This document shows, piece after piece, positions 36,907 through 44,774 of a DNA stretch of 64,000 nt. Below the pieces are notes generated by a model. That model did no database searches and was not told where the DNA came from. It worked only from the letters and a program-made list of their open reading frames with translations. This DNA is from Streptomyces seoulensis (GTDB lineage: Bacteria > Actinomycetota > Actinomycetes > Streptomycetales > Streptomycetaceae). The stretch spans positions 4,650,001-4,714,000 of the forward strand of contig NZ_CP032229.1 in assembly GCF_004328625.1 (NCBI RefSeq). The letters are read 5' to 3'. Within the stretch, counting starts at the first letter, position 1. Every line of letters starts with the position of its first letter. The position numbers and the translations under genes were made by a program.

Positions 36907-38064
36907 CTACGACAGAGGTGCGAGGAATTCATCGAGGTCGACGTGGCTGATCTTTTCGATACCTGGGACCTTCGCTGAGAAGTCGAGCCGCGCCGGCCGG
37001 TGATCGTCATGAAAGTAGACCGCCTCGAGCAGTCCGTCCGCAGTCTCGGCGAGGGTTGGGTTCGCGACGAGGTAGTCCCGAACAGCAGGGGTGTCCTGGC
37101 ACACCTGAAGCCAGAGGCGCTTGTCGCCAAAGTGGTTCGGCGGCATGATCACCCGGGTGCTGAACCGGCGCTTCCACTGGAAGGTCCCCTTGCTCAAAAA
37201 GGGTTCGGTACCTTGGAAGTCGAGACACTTCACGCCGTTCTCCGCGGCCCAGCCGATGAGCAGGTGATAGATCGCCTTGAACGCGCCGCTCTCGTAATGC
37301 CGTTCGGCTCCGCCCTCCACGCCCAGCAGGCGCAGCGTGAGGACCTTCTGACGGGGCGCCCAGTGGCACAGGGCCCCGCCGACGGGCTTGCCGTTCTGCG
37401 TCAGCCGGAACAGTTTCCCGGTGCGGAAGAGGCACTCGTAGGCGGCGTTCCTGCCCTCGGTTCGCTCGCGGGTGCCGTGCCGCCGGAACATGGTGGGACG
37501 GTAGTGGTCGTCGTAGAAGGTGTTGAACCAGTCGGGCTCGCTGGTCACCTCCCATCCCCATTGGTGTCGGCGCATGCCGCTGTTGAACTGCGAACGCTCG
37601 CGCCTGGAGATGATTCGTCGCTCCGATTCCGGGTCGCCGTCGAAGTCGATGACGAAGTGCACGCGCATGGGTATGACCAGCGACGCCTCCTTCGGCATGC
37701 GGCGGGCCAGCGAGGCACTGGTGCCCACGATGCGGATGTCCGCCTCCGGCAGCGCCGCGGGATCGCGGAGCCGCGCCCCTGATACCAGGCTCGACGCCCG
37801 CACTGCCGGCGATTCCGCACCCTCTTCTCGGCGCAGCTCGGTGAACTCCAGGGTGTAGGCGAGACCTTCCCGCAGGCCTGTGTAGCCCACCGACAGGCCG
37901 GCGAGGTCCGAGCGGACGGACGGGAACACCGCGGTCCTGCGCGTGTCCCAGTTGTCCCGGAGGCGGGTCACGAACGGACTGCCGCTGTTGCGCCAGTGGT
38001 AGCCGACGTGCATGCGCGCCCGTTGCGGGAACGGGTCGCGCGAAGCGGGTTTCACTGCGGACAA
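36907..38064 (-). CDS. Fem/GNAT-fold acyltransferase (peptidyl-type transferase)
   Basis: A 385-residue protein of the FemABX / acetyltransferase-6 type: two GNAT-like halves. Recognisable are S-R-R-E-R-S-Q-F-N-S-G-M-R-R (about 153-166), F-N-T-F-Y-D-D-H-Y-R-P-T-M-F-R-R-H-G-T (about 179-197), and the C-terminal half with G-G-A-L-C-H-W and G-V-K-C-L-D-F-Q-G-T-E-P-F-L-S-K-G-T-F-Q (about 290-309), close to the Fem L-D-F-x-G pattern. Relatives transfer aminoacyl groups from tRNA or acyl groups from CoA; several make peptide bonds in antibiotic pathways. A TTG start at 38064 gives a gene beginning S-A-V-K-P and follows GAGG by ten bases; GTG at 38055 is an alternative. A diverged copy of its last 18 codons survives near 33 kb. 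Confidence 0.75.
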   Translation of the reverse strand: MSAVKPASRDPFPQRARMHVGYHWRNSGSPFVTRLRDNWDTRRTAVFPSVRSDLAGLSVGYTGLREGLAYTLEFTELRREEGAESPAVRASSLVSGARLRDPAALPEADIRIVGTSASLARRMPKEASLVIPMRVHFVIDFDGDPESERRIISRRERSQFNSGMRRHQWGWEVTSEPDWFNTFYDDHYRPTMFRRHGTRERTEGRNAAYECLFRTGKLFRLTQNGKPVGGALCHWAPRQKVLTLRLLGVEGGAERHYESGAFKAIYHLLIGWAAENGVKCLDFQGTEPFLSKGTFQWKRRFSTRVIMPPNHFGDKRLWLQVCQDTPAVRDYLVANPTLAETADGLLEAVYFHDDHRPARLDFSAKVPGIEKISHVDLDEFLAPLS

Positions 38065-38127
38065 GGGGAGGTCACCTCGGCGCTGACGGATGGCGGACTG
38101 GGAACCTGCGGAGAAGGCCGGTCGAGG

Positions 38128-39498
38128 TCACTGCTTGACGGCGGTGAGAACCAGCTGGTGCAGTGCCGCGACGTCCTCGACGCGGTGCGTGTCGTGGATG
38201 CCCACGCTGTCGAAGTCGGAAGCCGAGTAACTGCCCGAACCGTGCACCAAGATGTCCTGCTCGCCGATCAGGCCCCGGTCGATGCCATTGAGGACACCCG
38301 TCACAGCCATCACCAGCGACCATTCGCGCAGCGCCCGAGGGTCGGCGGGCAGGCGCATCTTCGCCTCGCCGAGGATGTTCCGGACTTGGGCATAGCGCTG
38401 GAGGCACTCAGCGAGCGAGACCACGAGCCCGCCTCCGCCCTGTCCCTGGATCAGCTCGTTCATGCGGGGAGAGGTCGGGGGGTTGCGGGTGTAGAAGGTG
38501 GGGTCGAGCGCTTCGTGCGGGTCGTATGTGAAGGCCGGGAAGTGCGGGTCCCGCTCCTGGGTGTAGAGCCCGGTCTCGGGCTGGAGGGAGTATGCCGGCA
38601 TGTTCCCCGGGTCGGTCGAGCCGTCGTTGTACAGGCTCAGCACCATGTCCGGTGCGCCGAGGTGCTGGACGAGGAAGTACCGGGGGTCGGGCGTGCCGGC
38701 GCGGTCGGCCTCGGGCAGCCGGGTGCGGCCGTAGGCGTGTCCGAGAAGACCGTAGGCACTGGAGACGGCATGCGCGTGCAGTCTCGGCCGGTCAGCGGTC
38801 GCCGGGAAGAACTCGGCCTCCGACAGGGCTCGTACGATGTCAGCGGCCAGGTAGTTCTCCAGCTGGAGGGTGTACCACAGGTGGGTCTTGTGGTCTCTGG
38901 TCAGCTCTTCGCCGTGGGAGTCGACGAAACCCCGGGCGATGTCCTTCACGGCGCCGGGGGTGCGGTCGCGGCCCAGCACCGCGATCGGGTTGCGCGTGCG
39001 CAGGTAAGGATCGCTGTACAGCCCGGTGCGACGCAGCTTGGCGACGGAGCCCTCCGGGACGAGGACCACGATGTTGAGCTGGTCGGCGCCCACAAGGCCG
39101 CAGTTGACGGCCCGCAGCACCGCGTCCCGCAGCGCGATGGCCTTGTTCGCCGACGAGGGTGTGACTATGGTGATTCGCTCACCGGTGTCCTGGATGAAGC
39201 GCACGGCCCGGGCGACGATGACCAGCGAGGCGAAGGTCTTCGTCGTCATGGTGGCCGGGTTGCTCATCAGGTCGAGCAGTGCCAGGTTCCGGCCGTCGTA
39301 GGAAGGCAGCGGCGCGACGGACACATCGGAGACCGACAGAAATTCCTGAACGGCCGGCGTGAGGCGAGGCAGCTCGACGCCAGGCGTGAATTCGGTGGGA
39401 TTACTGCTGGGAGTACTGCTCTGTCTACCACCGAGCAGGTCGCGGAGTGCCGCCTGGACCTGTTCGTAGTACCGGGACAGACTATTGTTCACGAACAT
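38128..39498 (-). CDS. Fold-type-II PLP-enzyme-like protein of unknown function (DUF6002-like)
   Basis: A 456-residue protein with the sequence rhythm of threonine/cysteate synthases. S-N-P-A-T-M-T-T-K-T-F-A-S-L (about 79-92) lines up with the family's S-N-P-T-x-x-F-K-D segment that carries the PLP lysine. V-T-P-S-S-A-N-K-A-I-A-L-R (about 112-124) lines up with the S-S-G-N-x-G/A-x-A-L-A phosphate/substrate loop, and V-L-V-P-E-G-S-V-A-K-L (about 145-155) with V-F-V-P-x-x-x-x-x-A-K. The canonical Asn-Thr-Gly residues are changed, so catalysis may differ. I recall similar proteins only as uncharacterised members of biosynthetic clusters. ATG at 39498 has AAGGGGG five bases upstream. Role in the pathway is unknown; it might be a beta-replacement enzyme or a binding protein. 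Confidence 0.6.
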   Translation of the reverse strand: MFVNNSLSRYYEQVQAALRDLLGGRQSSTPSSNPTEFTPGVELPRLTPAVQEFLSVSDVSVAPLPSYDGRNLALLDLMSNPATMTTKTFASLVIVARAVRFIQDTGERITIVTPSSANKAIALRDAVLRAVNCGLVGADQLNIVVLVPEGSVAKLRRTGLYSDPYLRTRNPIAVLGRDRTPGAVKDIARGFVDSHGEELTRDHKTHLWYTLQLENYLAADIVRALSEAEFFPATADRPRLHAHAVSSAYGLLGHAYGRTRLPEADRAGTPDPRYFLVQHLGAPDMVLSLYNDGSTDPGNMPAYSLQPETGLYTQERDPHFPAFTYDPHEALDPTFYTRNPPTSPRMNELIQGQGGGGLVVSLAECLQRYAQVRNILGEAKMRLPADPRALREWSLVMAVTGVLNGIDRGLIGEQDILVHGSGSYSASDFDSVGIHDTHRVEDVAALHQLVLTAVKQ

Positions 39499-39594
39499 GC
39501 TTAGCCCCCTTGAATGCCTCGTTAGCCAAGCGGCGGCACGGCTCGCCGGGGGATTGATTCATGGGAGCCGTACCGCACACGTAATTCTTGTCCG

Positions 39595-40638
39595 TCAGGG
39601 CTTGACGCCGATGTGGAACCCGTGCTCGTAGTCGAGTTCCGCAACGGTGCTGATGTTCTCGAAACCGGCCTCGGAGAGCCAGCTTTCGAAGTCCTCGGCC
39701 GGGTACGCCATACCGGTACCACTGGCAAGAATGTTGAAGTAGAGGCCGAGACGGGCGCCGTAAATGCCCTTGGTCTCATCCTCCGTGACGTTGTAGTCGT
39801 AGATGAAGATGCGTCCGCCGGAGGGCAGCACGTCGTACGCCTTCTTCAGCAGGGTGCCGATTTGCTCGGCGGAGAAGATGCCGAGGACGTGGCTGAAGAG
39901 CACCGCGTCGGCACCCTCGGGGAAGGGGGTGTCGAAGAAGTCACCGGTGACGAGATCGATCCGGTCGAGGAACTTCTGCGCCTCCTTGCCGTGGGCGAGC
40001 CCTGACACGCTCGGCTGGTCGAAGACGGTCGACCGCATCTGGGGGTAGCGGTCGAGCAGCCGCGCAGTGGTGGTGCTGTCGCCGCCGCCGATGTCCAGCA
40101 GATGCTTGACCGTGCCGAACTCCTCGCGCTCCACCAGATCATTGATCGAGGCCAGCGTGAAGGCGGCCATGGCCTTATGGAACACGCCCTCGAGCTCGGG
40201 GTTCCGGGTGAGCCGCTTGTACAGCGTGGACTCGTCGCCCGGGTAGCTCTCGAGCGCGGTGTTCGTACCCGCCTTCAGGGCCTTGGTCATCTGGCCGAAA
40301 GCGGGGTAGTAGATCTCCTTCCACCCGATGAGGGTGTGCGCCCAGCTGTCGGGCTCGTCGGAAGCCAGCAGGTCCTGAGCCACCGCGGAGTTGCGGTACT
40401 TGCCCTCGGACCTCTCCATCAGACCGGCCGCGCAGACGCCCTGGAGCAGGACCCGGAGCTGGTGCGACGGTACGCCTGTGAACTCGCGTATGGCTCCGAA
40501 ATCGGAGCCCGGGTTCTCCGAAAGGAAGATGAAAATGCGCAGTTCCGCTGCGGTTGCGGCGGCATTGAACAGAGCCGGCGCATTCATGAGGAAGTCGAAC
40601 TTCTGGTACTCCGGGCTATTCTTCTGCTGGCTTGGCAT
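39595..40638 (-). CDS. SAM-dependent O-methyltransferase (acetylserotonin/TcmN type)
   Basis: A 347-residue methyltransferase. The N-terminal winged-helix dimerisation domain covers about 20-100. The SAM site is H-L-L-D-I-G-G-G-D-S-T-T-T-A (about 175-188), followed by V-F-D-Q-P-S-V (about 200-206), V-T-G-D-F-F-D-T-P-F-P (about 225-235) and the C-terminal R-I-F-I-Y-D-Y (about 275-281). Members methylate small-molecule hydroxyls; a few methylate carbon or nitrogen. ATG at 40638 with AGGAAG six bases upstream fixes the start; the frame stays open upstream but the added residues look non-coding. It is the first gene of the leftward operon behind the promoter at 40737-40766. Confidence 0.88.
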   Translation of the reverse strand: MPSQQKNSPEYQKFDFLMNAPALFNAAATAAELRIFIFLSENPGSDFGAIREFTGVPSHQLRVLLQGVCAAGLMERSEGKYRNSAVAQDLLASDEPDSWAHTLIGWKEIYYPAFGQMTKALKAGTNTALESYPGDESTLYKRLTRNPELEGVFHKAMAAFTLASINDLVEREEFGTVKHLLDIGGGDSTTTARLLDRYPQMRSTVFDQPSVSGLAHGKEAQKFLDRIDLVTGDFFDTPFPEGADAVLFSHVLGIFSAEQIGTLLKKAYDVLPSGGRIFIYDYNVTEDETKGIYGARLGLYFNILASGTGMAYPAEDFESWLSEAGFENISTVAELDYEHGFHIGVKP

Positions 40639-40736
40639 TACTTCCTGAGCCTCCGCGTCCCTGGAAACTGTGAGTTCCGGTCGATTCGGTACGTATCGGG
40701 CTGTCTCGTGCAGGAAAGCAGTTGGTGAGCCATGAA

Positions 40737-40766
40737 AGTATCGGCAGCCCCTGAGGAGCCAGTCAA
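40737..40766 (-). promoter_or_regulatory. Predicted promoter of the leftward biosynthetic operon
   Basis: On the minus strand TTGACT (40761-40766), an 18-base spacer and GATACT (40737-40742) form a good sigma-70-type promoter. The 5' leader would be about 90 bases to the methyltransferase. The divergent interval 40639-40920 should also hold the promoter of the rightward arm, but I see no equally convincing pair there; it is AT-rich around 40797-40815. Confidence 0.55.
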
Positions 40767-40920
40767 CAAGATCGCGATGTGACGCAGGTAACATTTGGGT
40801 AACTAAAAAATTTGATTGCGCCAGTTCGGAGGGTCATGTAAGCATGGCAACCGAATGCCAACTGCAACCAGTTTGTCCAGTTTACTCATTCATGTCGAGA
40901 TATGTGTACGGGGATCGACA

Positions 40921-42081
40921 ATGTCGCTGAATAGCTTTGATGAATGGTCGCCGCTCAGGGAAGTCATTGTCGGCTCGGCGAAAAACTATGTTTCGCATGA
41001 GCGTGAACTCTCTTTCGAGCTGTTTTTCCACGACAACATCGCCGGCGACAACGACGCTGCCCGGCTGGAGTGGTATTACCCGCGGCTCCGCTCGCGCGGC
41101 GAGGGCGAGGCCGCCGGCGGTACCCGGGTCCCGGTCAAGAGGCGTTACGTCGACGAGCTGAACGAGGACCTGCAGGGATTGGCCGACACCCTCGCCTCTC
41201 TCGGGGTCACGGTGCACCGCCCCACGGACGTCGCCCCGGAGACAGGCTCGGTGCACACTCCGGCCTGGTCCGCCTCGGTCGTGCCGCCGCTCAACATCCG
41301 CGACAACACCCTGATCGTCGGTGACGAGATCATCGAGACGTCGCCGATGATCCGGTCCCGGTACTTCGAGACCCAGTTGCTCAAGCCGGTCTTCCAGGAG
41401 TACTTCAGGCGCGGCGCTCGCTGGTCTGTCATGCCCAGGCCGTTGATGACCGACGCGTCCTTCGATCTGTCCTACGCGCGCTCCAGCTCGGCCGGCGGCC
41501 CTATGGAGCCGATCGAGGACCCGAAGCCGTCACGCTACGACGTCGGCCACGAGATGCTCTTCGACGCCGCGCAGTGTCTGCGCTTCGGCCGTGACATCGT
41601 GGCCAACGTCTCCACGCGCAACCACGAGCTGGGCGTCGACTGGCTGGAGCGGCACTTGGAGGGCCGCTTCCGCATCCACCGCGTCCACAAGCTCAGCGAC
41701 AGCCACATCGACAGCATGGTGCTGGCGCTGCGCCCGGGAACGCTGCTGTGCCGTTCCGAGGCGGTGCTGGAATATCTGCCGGAGCCGCTGCGGAAGTGGG
41801 ACGTCATCGTCCCGCCGACGCCGGAGAGCTACAACTTTCCGCAGTACGAGGACGACGACCTGATCCTCACCAGCCGGTACATCGACCTCAATGTGCTCTC
41901 GGTGAGCCCGGACACCGTACTGGTCAATGAGGCCTGTCCCGAGCTGATGCGTGAGCTGGAGCGGCATGGCTTCACCGCCGTCCCGGTCCGCCACCGCCAC
42001 CGTCGGCTGTTCGGCGGCGGCTTCCACTGCTTCACCCTGGACACCGTGCGCGACGGCGGGATCGAGGACTACCTCGTCTGA
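40921..42081 (+). CDS. L-arginine amidinotransferase (glycine amidinotransferase/StrB1-like), copy 1
   Basis: A 386-residue enzyme of the guanidino-group-modifying fold. It opens M-S-L-N-S-F-D-E-W-S-P-L-R-E-V-I-V-G, typical of AGAT and StrB1. The catalytic triad is visible: Asp215 in F-D-A-A-Q-C, His262 in D-S-H-I-D-S, and nucleophile Cys370 in G-G-G-F-H-C-F-T-L-D. It should move the amidino group of arginine to an amine through an amidino-cysteine, giving a guanidino product and ornithine. The acceptor is not known. It is the first gene of the rightward arm. A paralogue lies two genes downstream with the same residues, pointing to tandem duplication and two acceptor amines. The frame is open upstream of ATG 40921, but homology begins here. 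Confidence 0.93.
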   Translation: MSLNSFDEWSPLREVIVGSAKNYVSHERELSFELFFHDNIAGDNDAARLEWYYPRLRSRGEGEAAGGTRVPVKRRYVDELNEDLQGLADTLASLGVTVHRPTDVAPETGSVHTPAWSASVVPPLNIRDNTLIVGDEIIETSPMIRSRYFETQLLKPVFQEYFRRGARWSVMPRPLMTDASFDLSYARSSSAGGPMEPIEDPKPSRYDVGHEMLFDAAQCLRFGRDIVANVSTRNHELGVDWLERHLEGRFRIHRVHKLSDSHIDSMVLALRPGTLLCRSEAVLEYLPEPLRKWDVIVPPTPESYNFPQYEDDDLILTSRYIDLNVLSVSPDTVLVNEACPELMRELERHGFTAVPVRHRHRRLFGGGFHCFTLDTVRDGGIEDYLV

Positions 42082-42119
42082 CCCTTCCGCAGCCCGCTCC
42101 CCACCTAAGGAGGTCTCAC

Positions 42120-43322
42120 TTGTCCGCGGAACCGGTGCCCGCGCACCCCACCGAGCGTGGCCGACCGTTCGATCCGCCCCAGGAGCTGATGGAGTGGCAG
42201 GCCGGCGGGCCGTTGAGGAGCATGCGTTACCCCGACGGACATGTCGGCTGGGTGGTCACCAGCCACAAGCTGGCCCGCGCGATGCTCACCGACCCCCGGT
42301 TCAGCGCGCGTTCCGAGTTCAAGCGGGCGCCCGTGCACCGGCCGGGCACCGAGCCGTTCTTCGGCGTTCCGGCTGCCCCCGGATGGCTCGTCGACATGGA
42401 CCCCCCGGAGCACACCCGGCTGCGGCAGCAGCTGGCGGGCCAGTTCACCGCGCGCCGGATGCGCGAGCTGCGGCCGCGACTGGCAGGGATCGTGGACGAG
42501 TTGCTGTCCGCCATGGAGTGCGGCGGGCCGGGTGCCGACCTCGTGGAGGCCTTCGCACTGCCCCTCGCCTCCCAGGTGATCTGCGAACTGCTCGGCGTCC
42601 CGTCCGGTGACCGCGCGGAGTTCCAGCGCAACAGCCGGACCCTGTTCAACCTCGGCTCGACCGCGGCGGACACCTCCGCGGCCCTGGACCGGCTGTACGC
42701 CACGATTCGCGAGATCGCCGCAGGTGGCGCGGAAGACGGCGAGACGCCCGGACTCCTTCAGGCGCTGGCCGAGGACGGGACCCTGGACGCGGAGGAGATC
42801 GCCGGGGTGGGCGTCCTGCTGCTGACCGCGGGACACGACTCGACCACGGGATCGCTTGCGCTGAGCGTGTTCGCGCTGCTGTCCCACCCTGACGAGCTCG
42901 CCCGGCTGACAGCCGATCCGTCCATCGTCGACAACGCCGTGGAGGAGCTGATCCGATATCTGACGGTATTTCATTTCGGAGTCCCGCGAACGCCGTTGGA
43001 AGACCTCGAGTTCGCGGGCCGGCGACTCAAGGCCGGTGACTCGATCACTGTCTCACTGTCTGCGGCCAACCGTGACCCGGACTGGTTCCAGGACGAGGCG
43101 GACCGGCTGGATCTCACGCGGCGCACCACCGGACATGTGGCCTTCGGCTACGGCATCCACCAGTGCCTCGGCCAGAATCTGGTCCGGATGGAGATGCGTA
43201 CGGCGCTGCCCGCGCTCTTCCAACGGTTCTCCACGCTCGCCCTGGCCGTCCCAGCCGCGGACGTCCCGCTTTCCACCGACATGAGTGTGTACGGGGTGCA
43301 CAGCCTGCCCGTCGTCTGGTGA
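42120..43322 (+). CDS. Cytochrome P450, copy 1
   Basis: A 400-residue bacterial class I P450. Key elements: I-helix oxygen-activation motif T-A-G-H-D-S-T-T (about 236-243), ExxR in V-E-E-L-I-R-Y (about 275-281), and haem loop F-G-Y-G-I-H-Q-C-L-G with Cys349. All catalytic features are intact, so it should oxidise a small molecule or carrier-bound intermediate, likely with the ferredoxin encoded 26 bases downstream. The start is TTG at 42120, set by AAGGAGG at 42107-42113 with seven bases of spacing. The gene follows the first amidinotransferase by 38 bases. Confidence 0.93.
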   Translation: MSAEPVPAHPTERGRPFDPPQELMEWQAGGPLRSMRYPDGHVGWVVTSHKLARAMLTDPRFSARSEFKRAPVHRPGTEPFFGVPAAPGWLVDMDPPEHTRLRQQLAGQFTARRMRELRPRLAGIVDELLSAMECGGPGADLVEAFALPLASQVICELLGVPSGDRAEFQRNSRTLFNLGSTAADTSAALDRLYATIREIAAGGAEDGETPGLLQALAEDGTLDAEEIAGVGVLLLTAGHDSTTGSLALSVFALLSHPDELARLTADPSIVDNAVEELIRYLTVFHFGVPRTPLEDLEFAGRRLKAGDSITVSLSAANRDPDWFQDEADRLDLTRRTTGHVAFGYGIHQCLGQNLVRMEMRTALPALFQRFSTLALAVPAADVPLSTDMSVYGVHSLPVVW

Positions 43323-43348
43323 TCCACTACCCACAAGGGAGGACCAAA

Positions 43349-43546
43349 GTGCACGTGTCCGTGGACACGACTCTCTGTATCGGGTCGGGCCAGTGCGCCA
43401 TGTCCCTGCCCGAAGTCTTCGACCAGGACCAGGCCGAGGGCCTGGTCGTCCTGCTTGACGCGAAACCGCCCCGCGAGTTGCACGACGACGTGGACGAAGC
43501 TGTCAACCGCTGCCCGGTGCAGGCGATCTCGACAACCGCCCCCTGA
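43349..43546 (+). CDS. 3Fe-4S-type ferredoxin partner of P450
   Basis: A 65-residue ferredoxin. Cysteines lie at C10, C16 (C-I-G-S-G-Q-C) and C54 (N-R-C-P-V-Q-A-I); the usual second cysteine of a 4Fe-4S set is replaced by Gly, as in the single-cluster 3Fe-4S ferredoxins that feed Streptomyces P450s. GTG at 43349 follows AAGGGAGGA. A dedicated reductase gene is not present, so a housekeeping ferredoxin reductase must supply electrons. It could serve both P450s of the cluster. Confidence 0.92.
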   Translation: MHVSVDTTLCIGSGQCAMSLPEVFDQDQAEGLVVLLDAKPPRELHDDVDEAVNRCPVQAISTTAP

Positions 43547-43576
43547 CGCCCACCGTCCAGAAAGAAGCCTTCTGAC

Positions 43577-44719
43577 ATGCGACTGAACAGCTTTGACGAC
43601 TTCACTCCGCTCAGGGAGATCATCGTCGGATCCGCAGACGGATACGTCGACCGGATCCTTGACCTCTCGTTCGACATGTTCATCAGCGATAACCTCTCGG
43701 GCACGCGTGGGTACTTCCCGAGCCTGTCGACGTGGCGCGAGAGCGAGGCTCGGTCCCGGCGCAACGACCCCGACCGCCTGGCCCTCAAGAAGCGCCTCCT
43801 CGACGAGCTCGTCGAGGACGTGGAGGGAGTGGCCCAGCAGCTCGAGGCTCTGTCGGTGAAGGTGCACCGCCCGGTCGAGCCGGCCCCCGACCTCACCAAG
43901 GTCACCACGCCGGCCTGGGACGCTACGGTGGTTCCGCCGCTCAACGTCCGCGACAACACACTCATCATGGGCGACGAGATCATCGAGACCCCGCCCACGC
44001 TGCGCGACCGGTACTTCGAGAACCAGTTCCTGAAGCCGGTGTTCATGGAGTACTTCAACCAGGGCGCGCGCTGGACGTCCATGCCCCGACCGGTGATGAC
44101 GGACGCCTCGTTCGACCCGAACAACGAGAACGCCGCGCCCAACATCGAGGTGCCGGAGAACCCGCAGCCGTCTCCGTACGACGCGGGCGTGGAGCTGCTG
44201 ATCGACGCCGCGAACTGCCTGCGGCTCGGCCGGGACCTGATCGTCAACATCTCCAATGCCAACCACGCCCTGGCTTGCGACTGGCTGGAGCGGCACCTCC
44301 AGGGCCGCTTCCGGGTGCACCGGATGCACAAGCTGACCCAGAGCCACATCGACAGCGTCGTCGTCCCCCTGCGGCCAGGCACCCTGCTGGTGCGCTCGGC
44401 GGACGTGGCGGACTTCCTGCCCGAACCACTGCGCAAGTGGGAGCTGATCGTGCCGCCGGCCCCGCAGATCAGTGACTACCCGCAGTACCCGGACGGCGAC
44501 CCGATCCCGCCGAGCCCGTACATCGACCTCAACGTCCTCTCCATCGACGAGAACACCGTCATGGTCAACGACGCCTGCAAGACCCTCATCCGCACGCTCG
44601 AGGAGCACCACTTCACAGTGGTCCCGGTGCAGCACCGCCACCGTCGGCTCTTCGGCGGCGGCTTCCACTGCTTCACGCTCGACACAGTCCGCACCGGCGG
44701 CGCCGAAGACTACATCTGA
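43577..44719 (+). CDS. L-arginine amidinotransferase (glycine amidinotransferase/StrB1-like), copy 2
   Basis: A 380-residue paralogue of the enzyme at 40921-42081. The triad is again complete: Asp210 in I-D-A-A-N-C, His257 in Q-S-H-I-D-S, Cys365 in G-G-G-F-H-C-F-T-L-D. Long stretches match copy 1 (V-V-P-P-L-N-x-R-D-N-T-L-I, G-D-E-I-I-E-T, and H-R-H-R-R-L-F-G-G-G), while the region around residues 20-60, near the substrate entrance in this family, differs most. Two active copies in one operon suggest two different amidino acceptors, or one acceptor amidinated at two stages. ATG at 43577 is the first in-frame start after the ferredoxin. Confidence 0.93.
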   Translation: MRLNSFDDFTPLREIIVGSADGYVDRILDLSFDMFISDNLSGTRGYFPSLSTWRESEARSRRNDPDRLALKKRLLDELVEDVEGVAQQLEALSVKVHRPVEPAPDLTKVTTPAWDATVVPPLNVRDNTLIMGDEIIETPPTLRDRYFENQFLKPVFMEYFNQGARWTSMPRPVMTDASFDPNNENAAPNIEVPENPQPSPYDAGVELLIDAANCLRLGRDLIVNISNANHALACDWLERHLQGRFRVHRMHKLTQSHIDSVVVPLRPGTLLVRSADVADFLPEPLRKWELIVPPAPQISDYPQYPDGDPIPPSPYIDLNVLSIDENTVMVNDACKTLIRTLEEHHFTVVPVQHRHRRLFGGGFHCFTLDTVRTGGAEDYI

Positions 44720-44774
44720 GCCGCTCCAGCACGTCGTGAAGGTGCGTCCACTCGTGGCAAAGGGAGGCTGACGC

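Noticed and set aside
39522..39779. Small minus-strand frame that could be a precursor peptide for the ATP-grasp ligases
   Set aside because: It is mostly an out-of-phase shadow of the methyltransferase 3' end with no leader/core pattern or ribosome site.
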